A stretch of DNA of 5,313 nucleotides. Source: SMXQ01 sp033720855. GTDB taxonomy: Bacteria > Pseudomonadota > Alphaproteobacteria > SMXQ01. Each line of letters begins with the position of its first letter. Position 1 is the stretch's first letter. Below, piece after piece: positions 1 through 5,313 of this stretch. The position numbers were made by a program, and so were the translations under genes. The notes beneath the pieces are model-generated. The model had not been told where the DNA came from. It was given only the letters and a program-made list of their open reading frames with translations, and did no database searches. Location: the NCBI GenBank assembly GCA_033720855.1, contig JAWWBR010000197.1:1-5313 (forward strand), read 5' to 3'.

Positions 1-390
1 CACGAAGATTCGACCATGAGCTACGCCTACGCGTATCAGAATCTTCAGCCCGCGGCCGATGCCGATTTCATCGATCCCAGCCGCGGGGAAATCACCGCCG
101 AATACGACGAGGGCGAGGTGATCCGCGTTACCCTCCACGACGGCAGCAACATCCTGCTCAAGAAGGCCGGTGACGACTACGATCCCCGCGACCGGGGGCG
201 CGCCTTCGACTATGTCCTGCGTCATCAGGAGCAGGGCCAGATCGTGACCGGGCTGCTCTACATCGACGAGGCCCGCCCGGACATGCACGAGGCCAACAAG
301 ACGGTGGCGGCGCCGCTGACGGAAATTCCCTTCGAAGACTTGTGCCCCGGCGCCGATGAGCTGGCCGCGTTGCAGGCGCGGTACCGCTGA
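1..390 (+). CDS. korB: 2-oxoacid (probably 2-oxoglutarate):ferredoxin oxidoreductase beta subunit, C-terminal part
   Basis: This is the C-terminal end of the thiamine-diphosphate-binding beta subunit of a 2-oxoacid:ferredoxin oxidoreductase. The family catalyses CoA-dependent oxidative decarboxylation of 2-oxoacids with ferredoxin as electron acceptor, working with an alpha subunit that is not in this window. The frame is open from base 1: the codons before the ATG at 16 read H-E-D-S-T and run straight into M-S-Y-A-Y, matching the conserved HEGSTKSYAY-type segment of KorB. The ATG at 16 is therefore an internal Met and the real start lies upstream. About 129 residues are visible. Recognisable family segments are the VTLHDGS and DPRDRG stretches, TGLLYIDE, the PDMHE segment and the closing LCPGADEL. 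The ThDP-binding core lies outside the window. The 2-oxoglutarate assignment rests on resemblance of this tail to alphaproteobacterial KorB; another 2-oxoacid is possible. It ends with TGA and is followed by a GC-rich hairpin. Confidence 0.85.
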   Translation, partial: HEDSTMSYAYAYQNLQPAADADFIDPSRGEITAEYDEGEVIRVTLHDGSNILLKKAGDDYDPRDRGRAFDYVLRHQEQGQIVTGLLYIDEARPDMHEANKTVAAPLTEIPFEDLCPGADELAALQARYR

Positions 391-410
391 CGCGCCGGCG
401 CAGTGTCCGA

Positions 411-438
411 GGGGGGCGGACCGCCTCCCCGGTATTTC
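411..438 (+). terminator. candidate intrinsic terminator after the oxidoreductase beta subunit gene
   Basis: A GC-rich inverted repeat pairs bases 411-418 with 422-429 (eight pairs including one G-U) around a three-base loop. It begins 21 bases after the korB stop codon. The following stretch, GGTATTTCCT, is only moderately T-rich, so the terminator would be weak or of a non-classical kind. Its position between korB and a possible new promoter fits an end of transcription. Confidence 0.4.
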
Positions 439-443
439 CTGAA

Positions 444-473
444 TTGCCGATTTAAAGGTACTATCGCGATAGT
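444..473 (+). promoter_or_regulatory. candidate sigma-70-type promoter for the receiver gene
   Basis: TTGCCG at 444-449 resembles a -35 box and GATAGT at 468-473 resembles a -10 box (four of six consensus bases), with an 18-base spacer. This is a locally AT-rich patch in an otherwise GC-rich window. Transcription would start near 480, giving a leader of about 50 bases before the ATG at 533. The -10 box lies inside a perfect palindrome, so a regulator bound there could block the polymerase. The call rests on pattern alone. Confidence 0.3.
460..473. promoter_or_regulatory. 14-bp perfect palindrome, candidate operator
   Basis: The sequence ACTATCGCGATAGT equals its own reverse complement over all 14 bases. 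It lies 59 bp upstream of the receiver start codon and overlaps the putative -10 element, a typical place for a dimeric repressor to bind. I cannot name a regulator for it. Because T473-T477 form a short T-run after the right arm, the same bases could instead form a weak terminator hairpin (ACTAT/ATAGT stem, CGCG loop). Confidence 0.4.
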
Positions 474-532
474 TTTTGCGCAGCGTATGTCGAATCAAGA
501 GCCGGGATAGACACGGGGCACCGTCTGGCGCC

Positions 533-898
533 ATGACCAAGAAGCTTCTCATCGTTGATGACGAACAGGACTTCGCGGATTTCGTTCTGAGCGCGAGCGA
601 AACCTTCGGCTACGAGGCCAGGGTATGCCATGACTGCGCCTCCGCCCGCGAAGCCCTGGATGACTTCAGCCCCGATCTCATGGTGCTCGACATCGTCATG
701 CCCGGGGAAGACGGGATCGAGTTCCTGAGCTGGTTTTCGGCCAAGCCCTTCGACACCAAGGTGATCCTCGTGACCGGCTACAATCCCCATTACATGGAAA
801 TGGCTGAGAAGCTCAGCGCCTTGTCGGGCACGCAGGTCGTCACCACGCTGCAGAAGCCGGTCCACCTGCAGGCCCTGCGCGAGGCCTTGGAAGGCTGA
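533..898 (+). CDS. single-domain response regulator (CheY-like receiver)
   Basis: This 121-residue protein consists of one receiver domain and has no output domain. The residues needed for phosphoryl transfer are all present: the acidic pair D9-D10 in LLIVDDE, the phospho-acceptor D53 in LMVLDIVMPGEDG, T81 in ILVTGY, and K108-P109 in LQKPV. It should accept a phosphate from a histidine kinase and act through protein contact or as a phosphorelay intermediate in the cytoplasm. The ATG at 533 is chosen because MTKKLLIVDDE is where receiver domains normally begin; an in-frame TTG at 476 would add 19 unrelated, basic residues and would start inside the palindromic region. The ribosome binding site is weak, with only a GGGG about 14 bases upstream. 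No histidine kinase is visible. The ligase gene starts 143 bp downstream, so co-transcription is possible but unproven. The partner and the process it controls cannot be told from the sequence. Confidence 0.9.
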   Translation: MTKKLLIVDDEQDFADFVLSASETFGYEARVCHDCASAREALDDFSPDLMVLDIVMPGEDGIEFLSWFSAKPFDTKVILVTGYNPHYMEMAEKLSALSGTQVVTTLQKPVHLQALREALEG

Positions 899-1041
899 CC
901 CCGGAGATCGCCGTTTTGCCTCGGGAGGGCAGAGATTCCCGTCCCCAATCACTTCGTAAAGGTGTATCCCGTCTGTCGGCGAGTGCACGCGCCGCGGCGG
1001 CGAACCAGCGTCCCGGCGCCAAGCGAAAGGTTGCCTGATCC

Positions 1042-2463
1042 ATGGGCGAAGAGATCACAGTAACCGATTTCCTGCCGGACGATTTCCAGCGCTTCCAGGA
1101 GCGTCTCAGGGACGAAACCGCCCTCGCCGCCGACTGGTACCAGGCCGGCCGGTTCGAAAACGAACGCTACGTATTGGGGTTCGAGGTGGAGGCCTGGCTG
1201 CTCGACCACAATTATTACCCCAACTCCATCAACGAGCGGTTTCTCAGCACCCTCGACGATCCCCTGGTGGTGCCCGAGCTCTCGCGCTTCAACGTCGAGC
1301 TCAATTGTCTGCCCGTGACGGTCGGCGGGGACACCTTCAGCCATGCGGAGAAGGAGTTGGAGGCGCTCTGGCGGCGCTGCAACGCGACCGCCCACGGCAT
1401 GGATGCCAACATGGTGATGATCGGAACACTGCCGACCGTCCGCGAAGAGGATCTTTCGCTCGGCAACATGTCGCCGCTCAAACGCTATCACGCCCTGAAC
1501 ACCGAGGTTTTGCGTCAGCGCGGGGGGCGGCCGCTTCGGATCGACATTTCCGGCGCCGATCACCTCGCCGCCGAGCATGGGGATGTCATGCTGGAAGCGG
1601 CGACCACCTCGTTCCAGGTCCATCTGATGGTCCCCGCGTCGCTTGCGCACCATTACTACAATGCCTCCCTCGCGGTCGCCGGCCCGGCATTGGCCTCGGC
1701 CGTGAACGCGCCGTTCCTGTTCGGCAAGCTGTTATGGGACGAAACCCGCATCCCCCTGTTCGAACAGGCGGTGGATTTGAAGGGCCGCGGGGGCGAGGCG
1801 CGGCGCGTCACCTTCGGCTCCAGCTATCTCGCCCATGACCTGCTCGAGTGCTTCCGCGAAAACCTGCACGAGTTTCCCGTCTTGCTGCCGCTCTGTTTCG
1901 ACCAGGGGCCCGACGCCCAGCGTCACCTGCAGCTGCACAACGGCACAATCTGGCGCTGGGTGCGGCCCCTGCTGGGGTTTTCCGACAGCGGCCAGCCCCA
2001 TCTGCGCATCGAGTTCCGCGTCCTTCCCGCCGGGCCGACGATCCTCGACATGATCGCCAATGCCGCTTTCTATGTCGGCGTCATCCACCAGTTGGTGGGG
2101 CGCCGGTTCAACGAAGACGGGGCGCTTGCCTTCGACGACGCACAAGCCAATTTCTATGCGGCGGCCAGATCGGGGCTCGATGCCCGCCTGGTCTGGCCCG
2201 GAGCCGGCGAGGTCGGTGCCCGCGAGCTGCTGCTGGAGGAACTGATTCCCACGGCCCGTGCCGGGCTTGCCGCGCTCGAGGTCGATGACGACGATCGCGA
2301 CCGCTATATCGGGGTGGTGGAAAACCGCGTCACCCATGGCCAAACCGGGGCGGCATGGCAGAAGGCCGGGTTCGAGGATTGCGGCCGGGATTTCTTCCGG
2401 CTCATGGCGGCCTATTGCGAACGCCAGCGCAGCGGCATCCAGGTAAGCCAATGGAAAATTTGA
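1042..2463 (+). CDS. GCS2-type carboxylate-amine ligase (glutamate-cysteine ligase family 2, YbdK/COG2170-like)
   Basis: This 473-residue protein belongs to the ATP-dependent GCS2 amide-ligase family, which joins a carboxylate (classically the gamma-carboxyl of glutamate) to an amine through an acyl-phosphate. Visible family landmarks are the acidic metal/ATP-binding strand GFEVEAW (46-52), FNVELN (83-88), TSFQVHL (189-195), LQLHNGTIWRWVRP (297-310) and LRIEFRVLPAGPT (321-333), followed by the DMIANAAF helix. It is about 100 residues longer than E. coli YbdK, and I expect a distinct subfamily. The ATG at 1042 is preceded by GAAAGG at 1025-1030 with an 11-base gap. No signal peptide or membrane segment is seen, so it is cytoplasmic. 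The zinc deacylase gene begins 16 bp after its stop, so the two are probably co-transcribed. Family members often carry the label 'glutamate-cysteine ligase', but nothing here shows that cysteine is the substrate; membership is secure and the reaction is open. Confidence 0.85.
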   Translation: MGEEITVTDFLPDDFQRFQERLRDETALAADWYQAGRFENERYVLGFEVEAWLLDHNYYPNSINERFLSTLDDPLVVPELSRFNVELNCLPVTVGGDTFSHAEKELEALWRRCNATAHGMDANMVMIGTLPTVREEDLSLGNMSPLKRYHALNTEVLRQRGGRPLRIDISGADHLAAEHGDVMLEAATTSFQVHLMVPASLAHHYYNASLAVAGPALASAVNAPFLFGKLLWDETRIPLFEQAVDLKGRGGEARRVTFGSSYLAHDLLECFRENLHEFPVLLPLCFDQGPDAQRHLQLHNGTIWRWVRPLLGFSDSGQPHLRIEFRVLPAGPTILDMIANAAFYVGVIHQLVGRRFNEDGALAFDDAQANFYAAARSGLDARLVWPGAGEVGARELLLEELIPTARAGLAALEVDDDDRDRYIGVVENRVTHGQTGAAWQKAGFEDCGRDFFRLMAAYCERQRSGIQVSQWKI

Positions 2464-2479
2464 CCGGGGCGGGTGGACG

Positions 2480-3556
2480 ATGCCGAAACTGACCTATCTC
2501 GACCGTTTGCCCGATGGCTTGCTCGACTGCGAGGCGCCCGATCTCCTCGGCATACTGGACGGCCCGACGCTGATCGACCTGCCCGGCCGCGCAGCCGAGC
2601 CTCTGTTCATTTCGGTTCTGCTGCACGGCAACGAGCGGACCGGCTTCGATGCCGTCCGCCGAATCCTGCGCCGCTACCGGTCCGCCGAACTGCCGCGCGC
2701 GATATCTCTGTTCATCGGCAACGTCGCCGCCGCGGCTTCGGGCGTGCGCACGCTGGGCCATCAGCAGGACTACAACCGAAGCTGGCCCGGCACGGACCGC
2801 GGACCCAGCCCCGAAGCCGCGATGCTGGCCGAGCTGACCGAGCGCATGGCCCGCCGCAAGCCGTTCGCCAGCGTCGACATCCACAACAACTCCGGACTCA
2901 ACCCCCATTACGCCTGCGTCAACCGGCTGGAACATCGCCACCTCCATCTGGCGCTCCTGTTCAGCCGCACGGTGGTCTATTTCGTCAGGCCATTGGGCGT
3001 CCAGTCGGCGGCGTTTTCGCCGCTATGCCCCGCGATAACGCTCGAATGCGGAAAGAGCGGTGCGGTCAGCGGCACCACCCATGCCGCCGAGGCGATCGAG
3101 GCCTGCCTCCACCTCTCCCATTTCCCCGATCACCCGGTGGCTCATCAGGACATCGACCTGATGCGGACCTTCGCCATCGTCAAGGTGCCCGAGGGGGCGG
3201 AGCTGTCCTTCGACGGCACGCCCGCCGATTTCCGTTTCCCGCCCGATATCGACAGGCTCAATTTCTCGGAGGTCGCGCCCGGCGAAACGCTTGCGGTCTT
3301 GCAGAACGGATCCGATGCACGGCTCGACGTGCTCTCGGCCGGCGACGTCCACGTCGACCGCGCGACCCTGGAATCCTGCTTCGATTACAACGGGTCGGAA
3401 ATCCGCTTCGCACGGCGGGTCATCCCCTCGATGCTGACCCGGGATCCCACCGCCGTCCGCCTCGACTGCCTGTGCTACCTGATGTACCGCATCGGCCTCG
3501 ACGGCGAGCCCGTGGACGGCGAGTTGATGGCGGTCACCGCACCAGGGCGGCGCTGA
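2480..3556 (+). CDS. zinc-dependent succinylglutamate desuccinylase/aspartoacylase-type (M14-like) amidohydrolase
   Basis: This 358-residue protein is a member of the AstE/AspA branch of the M14 carboxypeptidase fold, zinc enzymes that hydrolyse N-acyl amino acids or related amides. The zinc ligands can be read as H49 and E52 in LLHGNERTG and H135 in SVDIHNNSG. DYNRSWPG (97-104) is the family's D-x-N-R motif, with R100 expected to hold the substrate carboxylate. E189 in ITLECGKSG fits the catalytic glutamate. About 160 residues follow, including a probable beta-rich C-terminal domain common in this group. The ATG at 2480 is 16 bp after the ligase stop. The purine-rich GGGTGGA (2471-2477) sits only two bases from it, too close for a normal Shine-Dalgarno; GGGG at 2466-2469 is better spaced, and coupling to translation of the ligase is likely. 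The substrate is unknown; a product of, or precursor for, the upstream ligase is a reasonable guess. Its last 23 bp overlap the convergent HIT gene. Confidence 0.85.
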   Translation: MPKLTYLDRLPDGLLDCEAPDLLGILDGPTLIDLPGRAAEPLFISVLLHGNERTGFDAVRRILRRYRSAELPRAISLFIGNVAAAASGVRTLGHQQDYNRSWPGTDRGPSPEAAMLAELTERMARRKPFASVDIHNNSGLNPHYACVNRLEHRHLHLALLFSRTVVYFVRPLGVQSAAFSPLCPAITLECGKSGAVSGTTHAAEAIEACLHLSHFPDHPVAHQDIDLMRTFAIVKVPEGAELSFDGTPADFRFPPDIDRLNFSEVAPGETLAVLQNGSDARLDVLSAGDVHVDRATLESCFDYNGSEIRFARRVIPSMLTRDPTAVRLDCLCYLMYRIGLDGEPVDGELMAVTAPGRR

Positions 3557-3944
3557 TGCGCTGGACCCTCTCGGCCAAATCCTTGGCCCCGTAAGCCACC
3601 GGCTCGCCACAGCCCCAGACCGGGCCCGGCCATGCCGCGTCGCCGGCAAAGCGGGCGACGACATGGACATGAAGCTGGGCGACGATATTGCCGAGCGCGC
3701 CGACATTGATCTTGTCGGCGTCGAACAGATCGGCGAGCACGGCCCCGGTGCGGCTGATCTCCGCCATCAGGAGCGCCTGCTCTGCCGGACCGAGATCGTG
3801 CAACTCGGCGAGGCCGGCCCGTTCCGGAACCAGGATCACCCAGGGAAACCGCGAATCGTTCATTAGGAGCGCACGCGAGAGCCCGAGCCGCCCGATCATC
3901 GCGGTGTCCTCCGCCAATCGGGGGTGAAGCTCGAACCCGGTCAC
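3534..3944 (-). CDS. HIT (histidine triad) family protein with a Q-x-H-x-H motif
   Basis: This 136-residue protein is of the HIT superfamily, small cytoplasmic nucleotide hydrolases or transferases that act on phosphoramidates or dinucleoside polyphosphates. The motif at residues 90-96 reads Q-L-H-V-H-V-V: the central nucleophilic histidine (H92) and the last one (H94) are kept, and the first of the triad is replaced by glutamine. Upstream, KINVGALGN (78-86) supplies the usual conserved asparagines, and WPGPVWG (105-111) follows the motif, a pattern I associate with alphaproteobacterial HIT proteins. The start is GTG at 3944, supported by the GAGG-type ribosome binding site just upstream; the next Met is residue 16, too far into the domain. 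It lies 33 bp downstream of the molybdenum hydroxylase gene on the same strand and is probably co-transcribed with it. Its final 23 bp overlap the end of the deacylase gene. Its natural substrate cannot be inferred. Confidence 0.87.
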   Translation of the reverse strand: MTGFELHPRLAEDTAMIGRLGLSRALLMNDSRFPWVILVPERAGLAELHDLGPAEQALLMAEISRTGAVLADLFDADKINVGALGNIVAQLHVHVVARFAGDAAWPGPVWGCGEPVAYGAKDLAERVQRISAALVR

Positions 3945-3950
3945 CGGACG

Positions 3951-3955
3951 ACCTC
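3951..3955 (-). promoter_or_regulatory. ribosome binding site deciding the GTG start of the HIT gene
   Basis: On the minus strand this reads GAGGT. The GAGG core ends seven bases before the GTG at 3944-3942, which is ideal spacing. It lies in the 33-bp gap after the stop of the upstream gene and supports the GTG start over the later internal Met codon. Confidence 0.6.
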
Positions 3956-3977
3956 GAGCCGGCCTGATGCCGCCCGT

Positions 3978-5312
3978 CTAGGACCCCGCCCTGCCCTCGG
4001 CGATGATGCGCCACAGGCGCTCGGGCGTCGCCGGCATCGGCAGGTCGCGAACCCCGAACTCCTTGAGCGCATCGGCCAGGGCGCTGGCGACCGCCGGCAG
4101 GGCGCCGACATTGCCGGCCTCGCCGGCGCCCTTGACGCCGAGCGGATTGGTCTCCGTCGGCACCGGATTGGAATCGACGTGCATGTCGCTGAAATCCTCG
4201 GCGCGGGGCATGGCGTAGTCCATGAACGATCCGGTCAACAGCTGGCCGGTCTCGGGATCGAAACGGATATCCTCCATCAGCACCTGGCCGATGCCCTGGG
4301 CCACCCCGCCCTGGATCTGGCCATGGAGCAGGAGCGGGTTCATCACCATGCCGACATCGTCGACGACGTTGTAATTCAGCAGCGTGACGGCGCCGGTCTC
4401 CTCGTCGATCTCGAGCTCGCAGACATGGCAGCCGTTGGGATAGTTCATCATGTTGGTGGAATAGACCGCGGTCTCGACCAGCCCCGGCTCCATGCCGTCG
4501 GGCAAGTTGGCGGGGCTGGCGGCCGCCTTGCCGACCTCCTTGATGGTCAGCGACCGGTTCGATGCGGGAGAGGAGAACACGCCGTCCTCGAAGGCGACCT
4601 CGTCTTCCGAAACCTCCAGCATATGGGCGGCGATTTTGCTCGCCTTGGCGATGATCTTGTCGGAGGCCATCAGCATCGCCGAGCCGCCCAGCGTGGCGCT
4701 GCGCGAGCCGCCGGTACCTTCGCCGTAGAACACGGTATCGGTGTCGCCGCTGACATAGGAGACGTCCGCCGGGTCCATGCCGAGACGGTCGCAGACCAGC
4801 TGCTTGAACACGGTCTCGTGCCCCTGGCCCTGGTTGACGGCGCCGGAGAAGATGGTCGCGGTGCCGGAGCGGTCGAAGCGGATCTCGGCGCCTTCGGTCC
4901 CCGGCGCCGCGGCGCGCTCGATGGAATTGGAGAAGCCGATGCCGCGCAGCTTGCCGCGGGCCCGCGATTCGGCGCGGCGCGACTCGAAGCCGGCGTAATC
5001 GGAAATCTCCAGCGCCTTGTCCATGCCGCGCTCGAACTCGCCGCAGTCGTAAGTGAAGGTGAGCCCGGTCTTGAACGGCATGGCATCGGGGGGAATCAGG
5101 TTCTTGCGCCGGATCTCGATGGGATCGGCGCCCAGCTCGGCCGCCGCAACGTCGATCAGCCGCTCGATGACGAAGGCCGCCTCGGGCCGGCCATTGCCGC
5201 GATAGGGGCGGACCGGCGGCGTGTTGGTGAAGGCCGCGGTCACGTCGGCATGGAGCGCCGGGGTCCGGTAGACGCCGGCGAGCGTCCCGATATTGCCGAT
5301 GAAGGACTCGCC
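3978..5312 (-). CDS. xanthine dehydrogenase/CO dehydrogenase-family molybdopterin-binding large subunit, C-terminal part
   Basis: This is the C-terminal part (about 444 residues) of the molybdenum-cofactor-binding catalytic subunit of the xanthine oxidase/aldehyde oxidase/CO dehydrogenase family. These enzymes hydroxylate aldehydes, N-heterocycles or similar substrates and pass electrons to FAD- and 2Fe-2S-bearing subunits. The frame stays open to the window edge: codons before the GTG at 5243 read G-E-S-F-I-G-N-I-G-T-L-A-G-V-Y-R-T, so the real start is outside. Counting from the edge, visible motifs are PYRGNGR (36-42, the loop facing the molybdenum site), NQGQGHET (160-167, cofactor binding), GTGGSRSA (200-207) and GAGEAGNVGALPA near the C-terminus, whose Glu (codon 4121-4119) matches the catalytic base. 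The loop lacks the Cys-containing AYRCSFR of true form I CO dehydrogenase, so CO is an unlikely substrate. The FAD and iron-sulfur subunits are not in view. The stop is TAG, and the HIT gene follows after 33 bp. Confidence 0.9.
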   Translation of the reverse strand, partial: GESFIGNIGTLAGVYRTPALHADVTAAFTNTPPVRPYRGNGRPEAAFVIERLIDVAAAELGADPIEIRRKNLIPPDAMPFKTGLTFTYDCGEFERGMDKALEISDYAGFESRRAESRARGKLRGIGFSNSIERAAAPGTEGAEIRFDRSGTATIFSGAVNQGQGHETVFKQLVCDRLGMDPADVSYVSGDTDTVFYGEGTGGSRSATLGGSAMLMASDKIIAKASKIAAHMLEVSEDEVAFEDGVFSSPASNRSLTIKEVGKAAASPANLPDGMEPGLVETAVYSTNMMNYPNGCHVCELEIDEETGAVTLLNYNVVDDVGMVMNPLLLHGQIQGGVAQGIGQVLMEDIRFDPETGQLLTGSFMDYAMPRAEDFSDMHVDSNPVPTETNPLGVKGAGEAGNVGALPAVASALADALKEFGVRDLPMPATPERLWRIIAEGRAGS

Positions 5313-5313
5313 G

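Noticed and set aside
476..532. Upstream TTG start giving the receiver a 19-residue N-terminal extension
   Set aside because: Receiver domains start right before the LLIVDDE strand, which the ATG at 533 provides. The extension is arbitrary in composition and the TTG has no good ribosome binding site.
922..941. Short inverted repeat CGGGA/TCCCG after the receiver gene as a terminator
   Set aside because: The stem has only five pairs with a ten-base loop and no T-run follows, so it is too weak to call.
461..988. A 175-codon minus-strand reading frame opposite the receiver gene
   Set aside because: The plus strand encodes a complete receiver domain with all catalytic residues; the antisense product resembles nothing known.
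949..1653. A 234-codon minus-strand reading frame opposite the ligase gene
   Set aside because: It shows no recognisable family, lies antisense to a well-supported gene, and is a usual by-product of high GC at third codon positions.
1732..2451. A 239-codon minus-strand reading frame opposite the ligase gene
   Set aside because: Same reasoning: it is the mirror frame of the ligase coding strand, with no domain and no ribosome binding site that I could identify.
2473..3594. A 373-codon plus-strand reading frame, longer than the deacylase gene it overlaps
   Set aside because: Its product is dominated by Arg, Pro, Ala and Gly as expected of an off-frame reading of GC-rich DNA and has no recognisable domain, while the other frame carries complete zinc-enzyme motifs.
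3475..4014. A 179-codon minus-strand reading frame overlapping the HIT gene
   Set aside because: It is a frame shadow rich in Arg and Gly; the HIT frame carries the QLHVHVV motif and a well-placed ribosome binding site.

Overview
The window is GC-rich, with G or C at most third codon positions and short gaps between genes. Its protein types suggest an alphaproteobacterium of the Rhodospirillales kind: a 2-oxoacid:ferredoxin oxidoreductase, a single-domain receiver, a molybdopterin aldehyde/xanthine oxidase-type subunit, and a HIT protein with WPGPVWG after its histidine motif. The placement is inferred from how the proteins look, not from a marker gene. Six protein-coding genes can be supported, and two of them run off the window edges. 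No RNA gene, CRISPR array, insertion sequence or integrase was seen.

Left part, plus strand. Positions 1-390 hold the C-terminal end of a 2-oxoacid (probably 2-oxoglutarate):ferredoxin oxidoreductase beta subunit. It is followed by a GC-rich hairpin that may end its transcript. A 14-bp perfect palindrome, overlapping a possible promoter, precedes a small stand-alone response-regulator receiver gene (533-898). A 143-bp gap with no clear promoter or terminator follows.

Centre, plus strand. A GCS2-type carboxylate-amine ligase (1042-2463) and a zinc-dependent AstE/AspA-type deacylase/carboxypeptidase (2480-3556) lie 16 bp apart and almost certainly form one operon. One gene belongs to a family that makes amide bonds and the other to a family that breaks them. 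The substrate is unknown, and this pair is the most interesting part of the window.

Right part, minus strand. A molybdenum hydroxylase large subunit (visible from 5312 down to 3978, N-terminus outside the window) is followed after 33 bp by a HIT-family protein (3944 to 3534). The HIT gene ends inside the last codons of the deacylase gene, giving a 23-bp tail-to-tail overlap. There is therefore no intergenic space between the two converging transcription units.
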